A stretch of DNA of 64,000 bases from Enterobacterales bacterium (GTDB lineage: Bacteria > Pseudomonadota > Gammaproteobacteria > Enterobacterales > Kangiellaceae), in assembly GCA_030949565.1 (NCBI GenBank), contig JAUZSK010000078.1, forward strand, positions 28,838 to 92,837. The letters are read 5' to 3'. The notes below the pieces were generated by a model that had not been told where the DNA came from, ran no database searches, and saw only the letters and a list, made by a program, of their open reading frames with translations. Numbering within the stretch: position 1 is the first letter of the stretch; each line of letters starts with the position of its first letter. A program made the translations under genes and the position numbers. Shown here in pieces: positions 18,505 to 28,411 of this stretch.

Positions 18505-19785
18505 ATGAATGATAATCGAGATTCCTACACCCAGCATTATATGATAGATTTCGAGCAGGCTTTTGAAATCATCAGTAATCATAGTCAAGAAGCCGAATCA
18601 GAAAATTGTCAATTAGCCAAGGCTTCTGGTCGGATCCTTGCCGCGCCAATTACGTCACCAATGAATATTCCAAGCTTTGATAATTCAGCCATGGATGGCT
18701 ATGCAGTCAATGCGGATGACCTCAATCAAGCCAGCCTAGACACACCCGTCAATTTAAACATTGTTGGGCTTACTGCCGCTGGCGATGATATTAGCCAAAA
18801 TCAGCTCAGCCAAAAGACGGCATGGAAAATTATGACCGGCGCCCCTATTCCGCAAGGTTACGATAGCGTTATTCCAGTCGAAAAAACCAAGCAAGATGAT
18901 CAAGATAAAACAAAATTGTTGTGTTTTGCTAAAGTCATAAAAGGCGCCCATTGTAGAACCCAAGGAGAAGACTTTGTAAAAGACCAGCTGGTTTTAGAAG
19001 ATAAACAGCTTATTAATTCCAACCGTATCATGGCCTTAGCATCTCTCGGCATTGCACAAGTTCCCGTAAAACGGAAAATAAAAATTGCCGTATTTTCAAC
19101 CGGCAAAGAACTCATAGATGACCCTAATCAGCCTCTAAAACCCGGACAAATTAGAAATTCAAATATGCCTTATATACTCGATTATTTAAGCCACTTTCCA
19201 GTAAAGTCTATCAATGCGGGCACCAATTATGATGATGTTGATGCTTTTAAAAAAGCTCTACAACAACAGCTCGACGATAGACAAGATATTATAATAAGCA
19301 CTGGCGCCGTCTCTATGGGAGACTTCGACTTTATCCCTAAATGCATACTGGCACTTGGAGGTGAAATACTCTTTCATAAGATTAAAATTCGTCCTGGCAA
19401 ACCTATTTTATTTGCCAAGTTTCCAAATGGTAGTTATTATTTTGGCTTGCCAGGTAATCCTATTTCCGCAACATTAGGGCTTCGCTTTTTTGTTAGCCAT
19501 CTATTGCTTCGTTTGTGGGGACTGCCAAACGAAAAACCTTTGAAAACACAATTAGAATCCGCATACATTAAGAAAAAAGGCTTCACTCTTTTATTAAAAT
19601 CTAATCTACAAGTTACTCCTGAGGCGACATTAAAAGCTAGCATCTTAGACGGCCAGGAGTCATTTAAAATTCACCCAATGCTAGATGCCAATGGATGGCT
19701 AAAACTGACTCAAGATACTGAGCAATTAGCCGCTGCAACTATTTTAGATTTCTACCCGTCAATCATGGACCTAAACCAATTCTAG
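18505..19785 (+). CDS. moeA: Molybdopterin molybdenumtransferase MoeA
   Basis: About 426 residues, usual MoeA length. Recognisable segments are SPMNIPSFDNSAMDGYAV, IMTGAPIPQGYDSVIPVE, KIAVFSTGKEL with RNSN, STGAVSMGDFDF and FGLPGNPISA. MoeA inserts molybdate into adenylylated molybdopterin. The ATG at 18505 is preferred over a TTG three bases upstream, because AAGGAACA lies at suitable distance. It follows moaA by 35 bases and precedes the small Moco-associated gene, so it is probably one unit with them. Confidence 0.94.
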   Translation: MNDNRDSYTQHYMIDFEQAFEIISNHSQEAESENCQLAKASGRILAAPITSPMNIPSFDNSAMDGYAVNADDLNQASLDTPVNLNIVGLTAAGDDISQNQLSQKTAWKIMTGAPIPQGYDSVIPVEKTKQDDQDKTKLLCFAKVIKGAHCRTQGEDFVKDQLVLEDKQLINSNRIMALASLGIAQVPVKRKIKIAVFSTGKELIDDPNQPLKPGQIRNSNMPYILDYLSHFPVKSINAGTNYDDVDAFKKALQQQLDDRQDIIISTGAVSMGDFDFIPKCILALGGEILFHKIKIRPGKPILFAKFPNGSYYFGLPGNPISATLGLRFFVSHLLLRLWGLPNEKPLKTQLESAYIKKKGFTLLLKSNLQVTPEATLKASILDGQESFKIHPMLDANGWLKLTQDTEQLAAATILDFYPSIMDLNQF

Positions 19786-19812
19786 ATTGCATATATCGAC
19801 TAGAATACAATT

Positions 19813-20139
19813 GTGAGGCTTATTGTGTACCTTAAACTACAGGATCAATGTCTTAAATTTAGAATCAGCCAACAAGAGGCAAAATCTCTGTTAGCAGGAA
19901 AAAATATTAGAGAGCAATTCTGCTTTACACCAGAATTAAATTTACACTACTGCCTATCAGTGACTGACGCTGCTAGTAAAATAGTTTTCCCCGACGAAAG
20001 CAGCCTTAAGTTACACGTGCACCGTGACCAATTACTCAAAGAGCTTGATGGCAGACCATCAAAGAACGGAATTTCAATAATATCAATTGAAGACAAGAAA
20101 ATCGAAGCTTACCTCGAAATTGATTTAAAAAATCGTTAG
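19813..20139 (+). CDS. Small hypothetical protein of a Moco-gene-associated family (DUF7009-like)
   Basis: 108 residues starting at GTG 19813 (a GTG at 19825 is also possible). No signal peptide or membrane segment. The pattern LKLQDQCLKFRISQQEAKSL, then FTPELNLHYCLSVTD, then a tail ending in EIDLKNR, resembles small beta-rich proteins found beside moa/moe genes in other proteobacteria. The family name is from memory and not certain. Position 27 bases after moeA suggests co-transcription and a role linked to molybdenum cofactor, which is inference. Confidence 0.6.
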   Translation: MRLIVYLKLQDQCLKFRISQQEAKSLLAGKNIREQFCFTPELNLHYCLSVTDAASKIVFPDESSLKLHVHRDQLLKELDGRPSKNGISIISIEDKKIEAYLEIDLKNR

Positions 20140-20154
20140 CTTCAGGCCTTAAAT

Positions 20155-20718
20155 TTAACGATAATCGAGTAGGTCATTTAGGTTTTTGAAATATGTTTCC
20201 GCAATATTAAGTTGGATAATTTGACTGGAAACTAGCCGATGAAAATCAGACACTCGAGCATTGCCTTGCCTAACAAAAGTCTTTAACCTATCCAAGCAAG
20301 CGCTATCCATTAGCATTGAAAGATAGTGATTCCTTTGCTTGGTTGCTAGGTAAGCACATAAAACATCATTATTCATCACCTGCATAGCTTGCTTAATAAT
20401 ATCGACAGGTAACTCAGGCATATCAACTGGTTGTACCCAAAGCAATCCCTCGGCTAAGGCCAACCCTCCAACAATTCCCTGTAATGGACCATGAAAGCCT
20501 GTTAATTCATCCTCCAATACCGGGTAGCCCAGTTTCTGATAATCGGCAATATTACGATTAGCGGATATTATAATCTGGTCAACTTGAGGCTTTAACCAAT
20601 TGATTTGATGCTCCACCAGACTTAACCCTTTATAGACTAGCCAACCTTTATCTTTGCCCTTTACCCGCCTACCGGCTCCGCCCGCTAAGATTAAGCCTGT
20701 TACTTTTTTGTCCATCAT
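20155..20718 (-). CDS. mobA: Molybdenum cofactor guanylyltransferase MobA
   Basis: 187 residues. The nucleotide-binding loop LILAGGAGRRVKGKDKGWL is at the N-terminus, and the metal/GTP site region VQPVDMPELP is present. MobA joins GMP to Mo-molybdopterin, making the bis-MGD form used by NarG. It faces the preceding gene tail to tail with only 15 bases between. Two ATG codons (20718 and 20715) can serve as start. The region upstream, shared with the decarboxylase, carries a perfect FNR box that could serve both genes. Confidence 0.9.
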   Translation of the reverse strand: MMDKKVTGLILAGGAGRRVKGKDKGWLVYKGLSLVEHQINWLKPQVDQIIISANRNIADYQKLGYPVLEDELTGFHGPLQGIVGGLALAEGLLWVQPVDMPELPVDIIKQAMQVMNNDVLCAYLATKQRNHYLSMLMDSACLDRLKTFVRQGNARVSDFHRLVSSQIIQLNIAETYFKNLNDLLDYR

Positions 20719-20843
20719 CTATCAGCCTGTTTTAGCATTAATATTTAAAGTTAGTCTTTTATTCCGGTTTTAAAATGGAATTATAGAATACTTATGCAGC
20801 AAAACTCCGATATATTTAATTAAATTTATTCTATGATTAAATT

Positions 20844-20857
20844 TTGATTTAGATCAA
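20844..20857 (+). promoter_or_regulatory. Perfect FNR/ANR box before the decarboxylase gene
   Basis: TTGATTTAGATCAA matches the FNR consensus at all ten positions. A -10-like hexamer TAGTAT lies at 20880-20885, exactly 22 bases after the box, the spacing of class II FNR-activated promoters (box centre near -41.5). The decarboxylase ATG is at 21004. mobA is divergent, 126 bases away. Confidence 0.8.
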
Positions 20858-21003
20858 GTCTTCTCTAACCCATATTCATTAGTATATTTGCTCAGGTGGT
20901 TGGTTTTATCTATCACTTAGCCCCTATCGCTTTTAAAGCTATATTAAGCAATTAGCCCCTGATAACAACCTCGGTACCTGCATTATCATTAAGGGATTTT
21001 ACA

Positions 21004-23032
21004 ATGAAAACTTGTGACAGTGAGACTTCAGCGGATAATCAACAAGGCAACAAGCCGCTATCCAATAATATTGAGTTTTTAAGTCCTTATTTCCTCGGTG
21101 CTTATGGCGAAAACAATGATGTGCTTGAATCAATGCTGGTTGAATTTGTTCGCGATCACATCTATTGGCGTCGAAATTTTCATCCAGAGGATACGCCTCC
21201 AATCACCCCACAAATGATGAATCAAGCGAGCTATCTTGATTCAATGGCAAAAATACGCGAGCAGTTGCACTCATTGACGGCTAAATTAAAACGATCGGTA
21301 CCCTTTTACAATCCTCGCTATATCGGTCATATGTCTTCTGATTTAATGATGCCGGCTTTATTGGCTCAATTAATCACCAATTTTTACAACCCGAACAATA
21401 TAACCGGTGAATCAGGACCAATTACTTTAAAGATGGAATTGGAGGTCGGAGAACAGTTTGCGACCATGTTTGGTTTTAATACCGAGGCAAATAAATATCC
21501 CTGTGCATGGGGACATTTGACTAGCGGAGGCACCAACGCTAACTTTGAAAGCCTATGGAACTTTAGAGCGGCAAAATTTTACCCCATTGCCTTGTTCGCT
21601 GCAGCTAAACAGCTCAATTTAACCATTGATTTATCGATTGAGACCTCGGACTTCAAAGATCTTGCCGACTATAGTTGCTGGGAGCTTATAAATTTCTCAA
21701 TTGATCAGGTGTTAGAAATTAGAAAACTAGCATTTAAACAAGTATCCAGCCAGCTTAATGATTTAAAACTAAATGAGTTTAAACAAGCTATTGAAGATAA
21801 TCGAATTGAAACCCTAGGTCCCGCTCAGTTTTTTTGCCGAACACTGGCAGCTTAAACAATCTGTGGTGATAGTCCCAGCTACCGCACACTACTCGTGGGA
21901 AAAAGCCATGCGAGTATTAGGATTTGGCAGTGCATCGTTAATCAAAGTTCCACTAACAGATTCGATGCGTATGGATGAAAATGAATTAGAACGGATCATT
22001 ACTAAACTGCATTCACAAAATATCCCTATTTTAGCGGTAATTGGTGTATTAGGCACCACGGAATATGGCACCATTGATCCGATCGATGAAATTATTCGGT
22101 TTCGAGATGAGTTTAGTCAGCGTGGTATTTATTTTTATGTTCATGTTGATGCAGCTTGGGGTGGTTATCTAATGAGCCTTTTTAGAGCACCTAATGGGCA
22201 GCTGCTTGCTAGAGAAAAGATTCAACAAGAATTAACTTATTTTCCTTCTAAAAGAGTTTACAAAGCATTTTCTACCCTTCGCCAAGTCGATAGCATCACT
22301 ATCGATCCACATAAACAAGGCTATCTACCCTTTGGAACTGGCGGATTTATTAGCCGTAACAGAGATATTGTAAGATTATTAAATTCTCATGCCGACTATG
22401 TCTTTTCAGACTCTGAGGAACCTGACTTTTTACAGATAGGACAATATATACTTGAAGGCTCAAAACCTGGCGCTAACGCTGCGGCAGCTTATGTGGCTCA
22501 TTCAGTTCTACCCTTAGATTGTGAAAATTTTGGTAGAGTCATTAGACAAACAATCCGTTCTAGTGAATACTTTTTTGACTGTCTAAAAATACTCAAAAAA
22601 GAGCTAGCCGGAAAAGTTTGTTTGACCGTTCCTTTTGAACCAGATAGTAATCTAGTGACGATTGCTGTAAATCCCTATGGCAATCAATCGTTAGCATTGA
22701 TGAACCAGTTTTCCGAAGCTATTTACAAAGAATTAATCCATGATCCTTTAGCTCCGGTGCAATCGAAGGAGTTTTTAGGATCTAAAACCCACCTTTCGAT
22801 CAATAACCTTAGTAAGGATGAACAAACCAATCTATTTAAAAAATTACATCTTTATGATAAAGAACGGTGTACTAAAGTGGGTGACAAAATATTAATTTTA
22901 AGACACACGCTAATGAATCCATGGCTTAGCGCTGAAAATAATGGAGAAAATTACCTGGATAAATACTGTCTATTTTTAAAAGCGTTACTGCTTAAAACCC
23001 TTGTCGAGTTTAATCATGAGCGCCAAAGCTAA
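21004..23032 (+). CDS. PLP-dependent amino acid decarboxylase (group II), frameshifted
   Basis: One protein of about 675 residues in two frames. The shift lies at a run of seven T near 21829-21835, where removing one T restores AQFFAEHWQLKQSVV. PLP features are the cofactor-stacking region HYSWEKAMRVLG, the HVDAAWGGY segment with the pyridine-binding Asp, and DPHKQGYLPFGTGG with the Schiff-base lysine. The N-terminal half has NPRYIGHMSSD and GHLTSGGTNANFESLW. The size suggests the tyrosine/aspartate/glutamate decarboxylase branch; the substrate cannot be fixed from sequence. A perfect FNR box upstream predicts anaerobic induction. The last four bases overlap the convergent fnr gene. Confidence 0.85.
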
Positions 23033-23757
23033 TGATGACAAGCGGTACCCGCTAAATCACTTAAAGCACTTAAATCCTTGATACACAGATAGCGATCTTT
23101 TATTTCAATTAACTCTCGTTTTTGCAACCGTGTAATTAATCGGCTAACGGTTTCAACCGCCAAACCAAGATAATTACCTATATCGCTGCGCGTCATTGAC
23201 AAGTAAAACTCCTTGTCTGATAAACCACGTCGACGATATCGAGCGGAAAGGTTCATTACAAATGCGGCAAAACGTTCATCGGCATTCTTTTTACTCAGAA
23301 GCATCATTAGTTCTTGTTCATCACGTATCTCACCACTCATAACCCTAAAGAGCTGAGTTTGCAGCGCAGGAATATCACGAGCAAGAGTTTCTAAGCGATC
23401 AAAAGGAATAGTACAAACTAGAGAGGTTTCCAGCGCTTTAGCAAAACTGGGATAGGTTTCGGTACTAACGGCATTTAATCCGATCATTTCACCAGGCAAA
23501 TGAAAGCCGGTGAGTTGCTCGGTACCATCGGAACTAATAGTATAAGACTTGAGGCTACCAGAGCGAATAGCATGAATAGCGCTAAAAGTATCCCCCGCTT
23601 TAAACAGAAATTCGCCCTTTTTGAGTACACGTTTTCGTTGAACAATATTATCTAGATGCTCAATTTCAGAATCAGCAAGCATCACAGGAAGGCAAAGACG
23701 CTTGATGCTGCAAGTTTGACACTTGATCTGACTGGATAAATTAATGTTGGTAGACAC
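23029..23757 (-). CDS. fnr: FNR/ANR-type oxygen-responsive transcriptional regulator
   Basis: 242 residues of the CRP/FNR family. The [4Fe-4S] cysteines are visible: C13, C16 and C22 in CQTCSIKRLC, plus a fourth in SLVCTIPF. A cAMP-binding-like beta-roll follows. The recognition helix NYLGLAVETVSRLI carries the E, S and R residues that read TTGAT half sites. The protein should dimerise and bind DNA only without oxygen. Sites matching its target lie upstream of narK, the decarboxylase and hemN in this same window. It converges with the decarboxylase, stop codons overlapping by four bases. Confidence 0.95.
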   Translation of the reverse strand: MSTNINLSSQIKCQTCSIKRLCLPVMLADSEIEHLDNIVQRKRVLKKGEFLFKAGDTFSAIHAIRSGSLKSYTISSDGTEQLTGFHLPGEMIGLNAVSTETYPSFAKALETSLVCTIPFDRLETLARDIPALQTQLFRVMSGEIRDEQELMMLLSKKNADERFAAFVMNLSARYRRRGLSDKEFYLSMTRSDIGNYLGLAVETVSRLITRLQKRELIEIKDRYLCIKDLSALSDLAGTACHH

Positions 23758-23986
23758 GTTGCACGAACCAATATCTGGGCTAGAAAGCAGAATTATATCA
23801 GCTTTAAATCAGATAGACAGCAGTTAAGTTCATTTTCAACCCTGCTAAACCCAGAAAGTTTGTATGGTTTTATGCCATTGTATAGTCTACAAACCGACCT
23901 AACAGTGAAAAATACTGTTGCTTGTTGGTTAAAATCACATCGGATTATTCTTAACCCTCGGGATAACTCAATTTTCCAGTTAATTT

Positions 23987-25369
23987 CTAGATAACCTTCG
24001 AAAAGCTATTGATGCTATGTAGCTCGTTAAGATAGGCATCAAATAACATACAAATATTTCTTATTAATAAACGCCCTCTGGCAGTTACTTGTAATTTAGC
24101 TTCGGTTAAAATCAACAAGTCATCCTCGATAAATGGTTGCATCATGGTAATTTCATTGGCGAAATACTGCTGAAATTGAATATCATTAGCCTGCTCAAAC
24201 CTGTGAATATCCAATTCAAAATGGCAAATTAAATCAAATATGACTTTTTTACGGATTAAATCATCCTGATTGACTGCGACGCCACGCCATAAAGGCAGTT
24301 TATCCTGTTCAAGCGCAGCATAATAGCTTGGAATATCCCTCACATTTTGATGGTATTGGCCATTTACAGAGCCGATAGATGAAATACCAACACCGATTAA
24401 TTGATATTCTTCGTGCGTCGTATAGCCTTGAAAATTCCGATGCAAACAGCCTTGTTGCTGTGCAATCGCCAGTTCATCATCTGGCTTGGCAAAATGATCC
24501 ATCCCGATATAGATGTATCCCTGTTGCTGTAAAAAAGTAATGATGTACTGAAAGATACTTAGTTTTTCAGTCGCTGAAGGTAAATCGTCGGCATTGATCC
24601 GGCGTTGCGGTTTAAAGCGGTGCGGTAAATGCGCATAATTAAACACTGAAATACGATCGGGAGAAATATCTGTCACCAGAGCCAGTGTTTGCTCAAAGGT
24701 TTTTTTGGTTTGGAAAGGCAAGCCATATATTAAATCAATATTAATTGACTTAAAGCCATAGCGACGAGCCTCTAGAATCATATCCCGCGTCATTGCAAAA
24801 GATTGGATTCGATTAACCGCCTTTTGTACCTTCTCGTTAAAATCTTGTACCCCCATACTCATTCGATTAAAGCCTAAATTAGCAAGGTGTTTAATATCCT
24901 CAATAGGAATAGCCCGCGGGTCAATTTCGATAGAAATTTCGGTGGATTCTTCATCAGGTACATCAAATACCTCTCGAATTGCGCTCATGATCTGAGTGAT
25001 TTGTTCAATACTAAGGTAGGTTGGTGTACCGCCACCCCAGTGGATTTGTCTCAGTGGATTATCGCCAAGTTGTTTCGCTAACAGCTTAATTTCTTTTACT
25101 AAATACTCGACATATTGCTCCGCTTTGGAGCGCGTTTTGGTGATTATCTTGTTGCAACCACAGTAATAACAAATGTTTTGACAAAAAGGAATATGAATGT
25201 ACAAAGATAGCGATTTATCATCGCTCAACTGGTGTAAACAATGCAAATAGTCCGCCAGATGATAGTCCTCATTAAACTCGAGAGCTGTCGGGTATGAGGT
25301 ATATCGAGGCCCGGAAATATTATATTTGGCTAAAAGAGACTCGTCCCACTCTAATTTTACTGCTTGCAT
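23987..25369 (-). CDS. hemN: Oxygen-independent coproporphyrinogen III oxidase HemN
   Basis: 460 residues, full length. The radical SAM motif CQNICYYCGCNK (about residues 62-73), the HWGGGTPTYLS segment and SIEIDPRAI are characteristic; GVQDFNEKVQKAVNRIQ follows. The enzyme makes protoporphyrinogen IX for haem without oxygen, as needed for the haems of NarI and anaerobic cytochromes. An FNR box lies 69 bases upstream of the start. It precedes fnr on the same strand with a 229-base gap in which I see no gene. Confidence 0.95.
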   Translation of the reverse strand: MQAVKLEWDESLLAKYNISGPRYTSYPTALEFNEDYHLADYLHCLHQLSDDKSLSLYIHIPFCQNICYYCGCNKIITKTRSKAEQYVEYLVKEIKLLAKQLGDNPLRQIHWGGGTPTYLSIEQITQIMSAIREVFDVPDEESTEISIEIDPRAIPIEDIKHLANLGFNRMSMGVQDFNEKVQKAVNRIQSFAMTRDMILEARRYGFKSINIDLIYGLPFQTKKTFEQTLALVTDISPDRISVFNYAHLPHRFKPQRRINADDLPSATEKLSIFQYIITFLQQQGYIYIGMDHFAKPDDELAIAQQQGCLHRNFQGYTTHEEYQLIGVGISSIGSVNGQYHQNVRDIPSYYAALEQDKLPLWRGVAVNQDDLIRKKVIFDLICHFELDIHRFEQANDIQFQQYFANEITMMQPFIEDDLLILTEAKLQVTARGRLLIRNICMLFDAYLNELHSINSFSKVI

Positions 25370-25437
25370 AGCTTGCCCTTATCTAATCCTGCTGATTGGA
25401 ATTGACAATAAAGATAGCAAACTTAAGATTTTTTAAA

Positions 25438-25451
25438 CTGATCTATATCAA
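25438..25451 (-). promoter_or_regulatory. FNR/ANR box before hemN
   Basis: CTGATCTATATCAA on the plus strand matches the palindromic FNR consensus at nine of ten positions. It lies 69 bases before the hemN start. An AT-rich -10-like sequence (TTTATT on the minus strand, about 25407-25412) follows at roughly the expected distance. Confidence 0.7.
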
Positions 25452-25543
25452 ACGCGGGCTTTTTAATGGCTTTAATGTCTAGCTTTTATATCGATATTGA
25501 AGAGGTAAGCGACCTTTTCAATCAATTAGCTAACGTGAGCGAA

Positions 25544-26266
25544 TTAAATCTCAAGATTTTCCGATTGATGGATATACCACTGAGAAATAGCGCTGCGGAA
25601 AGAATTTAATTGAACCTGAGCAGGACTAACCATTGGGGCAACATCCATCGTTATATGACCTCGCTTAACGATACAGGCAACCATTGTTCCGGGCGCCGAA
25701 ATTCCGTTGATCCTCACCGGTAAAATACTACACTGGGTTAACGCACTGAGTTTAATAATTCCTTGTTTAATCCTCGGTCTTTGGTTTTCTTCGCAATGGA
25801 TGCCACCTTGTGGAAAGATTGATACCAATTCGCCTTGATTGATTGCTCGCATAGCACTGCGAAAAGCACCTTCAACACGTCCGCCCCGATCCACCGGAAT
25901 GCAGCCGGTCTTTTTAAACATCCAATTAAGAATTGGTCTTTCGTATTCTTCTTTAGCAATCATAAAACGGATGGGTCTATCGGTGGCTGCAACCAATAAA
26001 AAAGGATCGATAGAGGAAATATGATTAGCGGCTAAAATCAAGGGTGTGTTTGCCGGTAGGTCTATCTTAAAATCACCCTGTCGCTGATATTTTTTGACAT
26101 ACAATCTAACCCAACCATCTAATATATTGGTAGCAGGATGACCCCAATCGGCGCCATTGTATTTCTTGCCTACTCGGATAATAAACACCAATAGCAATGC
26201 CATTAGAAAAGTGCTAATCGTGATAGGATGAAAAAGATAGACTACAAATTGTTCATTACTAAGCAT
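25544..26266 (-). CDS. plsC: 1-acyl-sn-glycerol-3-phosphate acyltransferase (PlsC family)
   Basis: 240 residues with one N-terminal hydrophobic segment (about 12-30). The acyltransferase motifs are ordered as expected: NHISSIDPFLL (H-x4-D), GCIPVDRGG, and IFPQGGIHCEENQR, where the usual E-G-T motif is slightly altered (PQGG). It esterifies the sn-2 position of lysophosphatidic acid at the inner membrane. It overlaps the end of pgeF by eight bases, indicating translational coupling. With the altered motif it could also act on another lysophospholipid or ornithine lipid. Confidence 0.85.
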   Translation of the reverse strand: MLSNEQFVVYLFHPITISTFLMALLLVFIIRVGKKYNGADWGHPATNILDGWVRLYVKKYQRQGDFKIDLPANTPLILAANHISSIDPFLLVAATDRPIRFMIAKEEYERPILNWMFKKTGCIPVDRGGRVEGAFRSAMRAINQGELVSIFPQGGIHCEENQRPRIKQGIIKLSALTQCSILPVRINGISAPGTMVACIVKRGHITMDVAPMVSPAQVQLNSFRSAISQWYIHQSENLEI

Positions 26267-27005
26267 TATTTATCCAAATTAAACTAGCCATGCGGCCTGT
26301 ATTTCCATCCCGCCGATAAGAATAAAACTGCTTGTCGCTATAACTACACCAATGCCCACCATAGGTTGTTATATTGAGTTTAGTTAAAATATCCTTACAG
26401 ATCCCAATTAAATCGCAATTGTAATGAGTTTGCATAGTGGGTTCAAAAAACTTCTCCCAATCCGCATTTTGCTCAACAAACTGCTGATGAACCTCTTGCC
26501 CAACCTCAAATTGACGGGGACCGATAGCCGGTCCAATCCAAGCGATCAGCTGCCCGTAATCATCGCCGTATCGAGCGATGGTGTGCTGCAAAATACCGCC
26601 CGCTAAGCCCCTCCATCCAGCATGCACCGCAGCAACCCACTCCCCTTTCTTGTCACATAACAAGATCGGTAAACAATCGGCAGTCATAACAACACAAACT
26701 TTACTACTAGTTTGGGTATAGCTAGCATCAGCAATCAAAGGTTTATCTTGAGTTAGAGATTCATGATTAAAATGAACCACTCGATTGGTGTGCTGCTGAG
26801 ACAACCATAAAGGTGTACTGGGAAGTTGTAGGCGGCGAGCTAATTCTTGTCGGTTTTTATCAACACTAGTCGCATTATCTCCCACGTGAGAGGCCAAGTT
26901 AAGGCTATCATAAGGCGCTTGACTAAAGCCTCCTAATCGACTGCTAGAAAAGGCGCTAATATGATTTGGCGCTGGCCAATTAGGTTTTATCAGAAAGCTT
27001 TGCAT
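26259..27005 (-). CDS. pgeF: Peptidoglycan editing factor PgeF (YfiH, multicopper-oxidase-like fold)
   Basis: 248 residues. The metal-binding motifs ADCLPILLCD and AVHAGWRGLAGG are conserved, with GPAIGPRQFEVG and the C-terminal YSYRRDGNTGRMA. The family was first called laccase domain proteins and is now known to remove misincorporated L-Ser from peptidoglycan precursors. Its usual neighbour rluD is 35 bases upstream on the same strand, as in many gammaproteobacteria. Confidence 0.93.
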   Translation of the reverse strand: MQSFLIKPNWPAPNHISAFSSSRLGGFSQAPYDSLNLASHVGDNATSVDKNRQELARRLQLPSTPLWLSQQHTNRVVHFNHESLTQDKPLIADASYTQTSSKVCVVMTADCLPILLCDKKGEWVAAVHAGWRGLAGGILQHTIARYGDDYGQLIAWIGPAIGPRQFEVGQEVHQQFVEQNADWEKFFEPTMQTHYNCDLIGICKDILTKLNITTYGGHWCSYSDKQFYSYRRDGNTGRMASLIWINNA

Positions 27006-27040
27006 GAATACTAAATTCTATCGGTTAAGCATTATAATTT

Positions 27041-28045
27041 TTAATCACTAGCTGCAAGGTCATGCCGCTCGATGGCTTTTAACAAGTTGGTCAAATCATC
27101 AGGAAGCTCCGCTTGCCATTGCATTAATTCGCCAGTTGAGGGTAACACGATTGCTAGGGAATAAGCATGCAATGCCTGACGCTCAAATGACTCGAATACA
27201 GCGGCAAATTCCGGACTCATCCCTCTTGGTTTTAAATTTCTGACAGAATACAAAGGATCGCCAACAATAGGGTGCTTAATATGCGACAAATGAACTCTAA
27301 TTTGATGGGTACGCCCGGTTTCTAGTTTTACTTTAAGCAGCGTAAAATGCTTAAATTTGCGCTCAATTCGGTAATGAGTAATGGCTTCCTTGGCTGCATG
27401 AGACTGATTGAGTACAACCGCCATTTTTTTACGTTGCTGCGGGTGGCGTCCAATGGGTAGGTCAATGCTATCACCAGCGACTAAATTATGATGCACCAAA
27501 GCCATATATTCTCTCTGAAATAAGCGTTGTTGCAATTGATCGACCAAGTAATGATGAGCCTCTGCCGTTTTAGCCACAACTAGCAATCCCGTGGTATCTT
27601 TATCTAATCGGTGGACTATTCCCGCTCTTGGTAATTTAATTAGTGATGGATAAGCATGTAATAAACCATTAACCAATGTGTCTTGATAATGCCCAGGTGC
27701 TGGGTGAACCACGAGTCCAACCGGTTTATTCACAACCAGAAGATCGTCATCTTCATACACGATGGATAAATCCATTTTAGTTGCTTGCCACTGTCCGTGA
27801 TCCTCATGAATTGGTAACACGCTAAGGCTTTCTCCAGCCAAAACCTTGTGTTTAGGCTTACAAATAATAACCCCATCGAGTTTAACTTGACCATTTTTTA
27901 TCCAACTCTGTAAACGAGAGCGTGATAATTCGGGGTAATAATGCACCAAAACAAAATCCAGTCGTTCACCTTGTAATGAGGGTTCAACTTGATAGCTTTC
28001 TTCAGCTTGAGCATTTTGATTTTGATTTAAGGAACTTTCTGCCAC
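27041..28045 (-). CDS. rluD: 23S rRNA pseudouridine synthase RluD
   Basis: 334 residues: an N-terminal S4 RNA-binding domain (GERLDFVLVHYYPELSRSRL, about residues 25-85) and a RluA-type catalytic domain. The catalytic aspartate is in HRLDKDTTGLLVVAKT, and GRTHQIRVHL lies at the expected distance. RluD modifies U1911, U1915 and U1917 of helix 69. It heads a rluD-pgeF-plsC row. bamD lies divergently across a 366-base gap, the standard arrangement in gammaproteobacteria. Confidence 0.95.
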   Translation of the reverse strand: MAESSLNQNQNAQAEESYQVEPSLQGERLDFVLVHYYPELSRSRLQSWIKNGQVKLDGVIICKPKHKVLAGESLSVLPIHEDHGQWQATKMDLSIVYEDDDLLVVNKPVGLVVHPAPGHYQDTLVNGLLHAYPSLIKLPRAGIVHRLDKDTTGLLVVAKTAEAHHYLVDQLQQRLFQREYMALVHHNLVAGDSIDLPIGRHPQQRKKMAVVLNQSHAAKEAITHYRIERKFKHFTLLKVKLETGRTHQIRVHLSHIKHPIVGDPLYSVRNLKPRGMSPEFAAVFESFERQALHAYSLAIVLPSTGELMQWQAELPDDLTNLLKAIERHDLAASD

Positions 28046-28411
28046 TTTTTGTGCCTTATAGTTCAGTTGGTCTGGTAGTTGATCTCGCCCTAAGGTAAAA
28101 TACAGCCAACTTTGTAATGGTAGGATGCCTAGTTTATTTGGTTCGAGTCGATTAACTTGAGCTTATTTTAAACAAACTCATCTTAATTTTAACCCTTATT
28201 GGACCAAAACTAGCTTCGGTAATCTATTTTAACAAAATGTGACCGAACATGATATGACCGAGCAAGATAGAGTTTAGACAAAAATTGTTAATGTATAATT
28301 GGTAATAGATATCGGATTAACCCTCTTTGCTTAATTCTGTCGTTTATACAGTGACGTTTATGTTCGTCAATCGGTTGTAGGTTTTATTCATTTCAACGAT
28401 TTTGAGAAATA
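28046..28411. other. Divergent intergenic region, rluD/bamD
   Basis: 366 bases without a gene. It must contain the divergent promoters of rluD and bamD. I see AT-rich -10-like patches but no operator, repeat or hairpin that I can defend. Confidence 0.5.
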
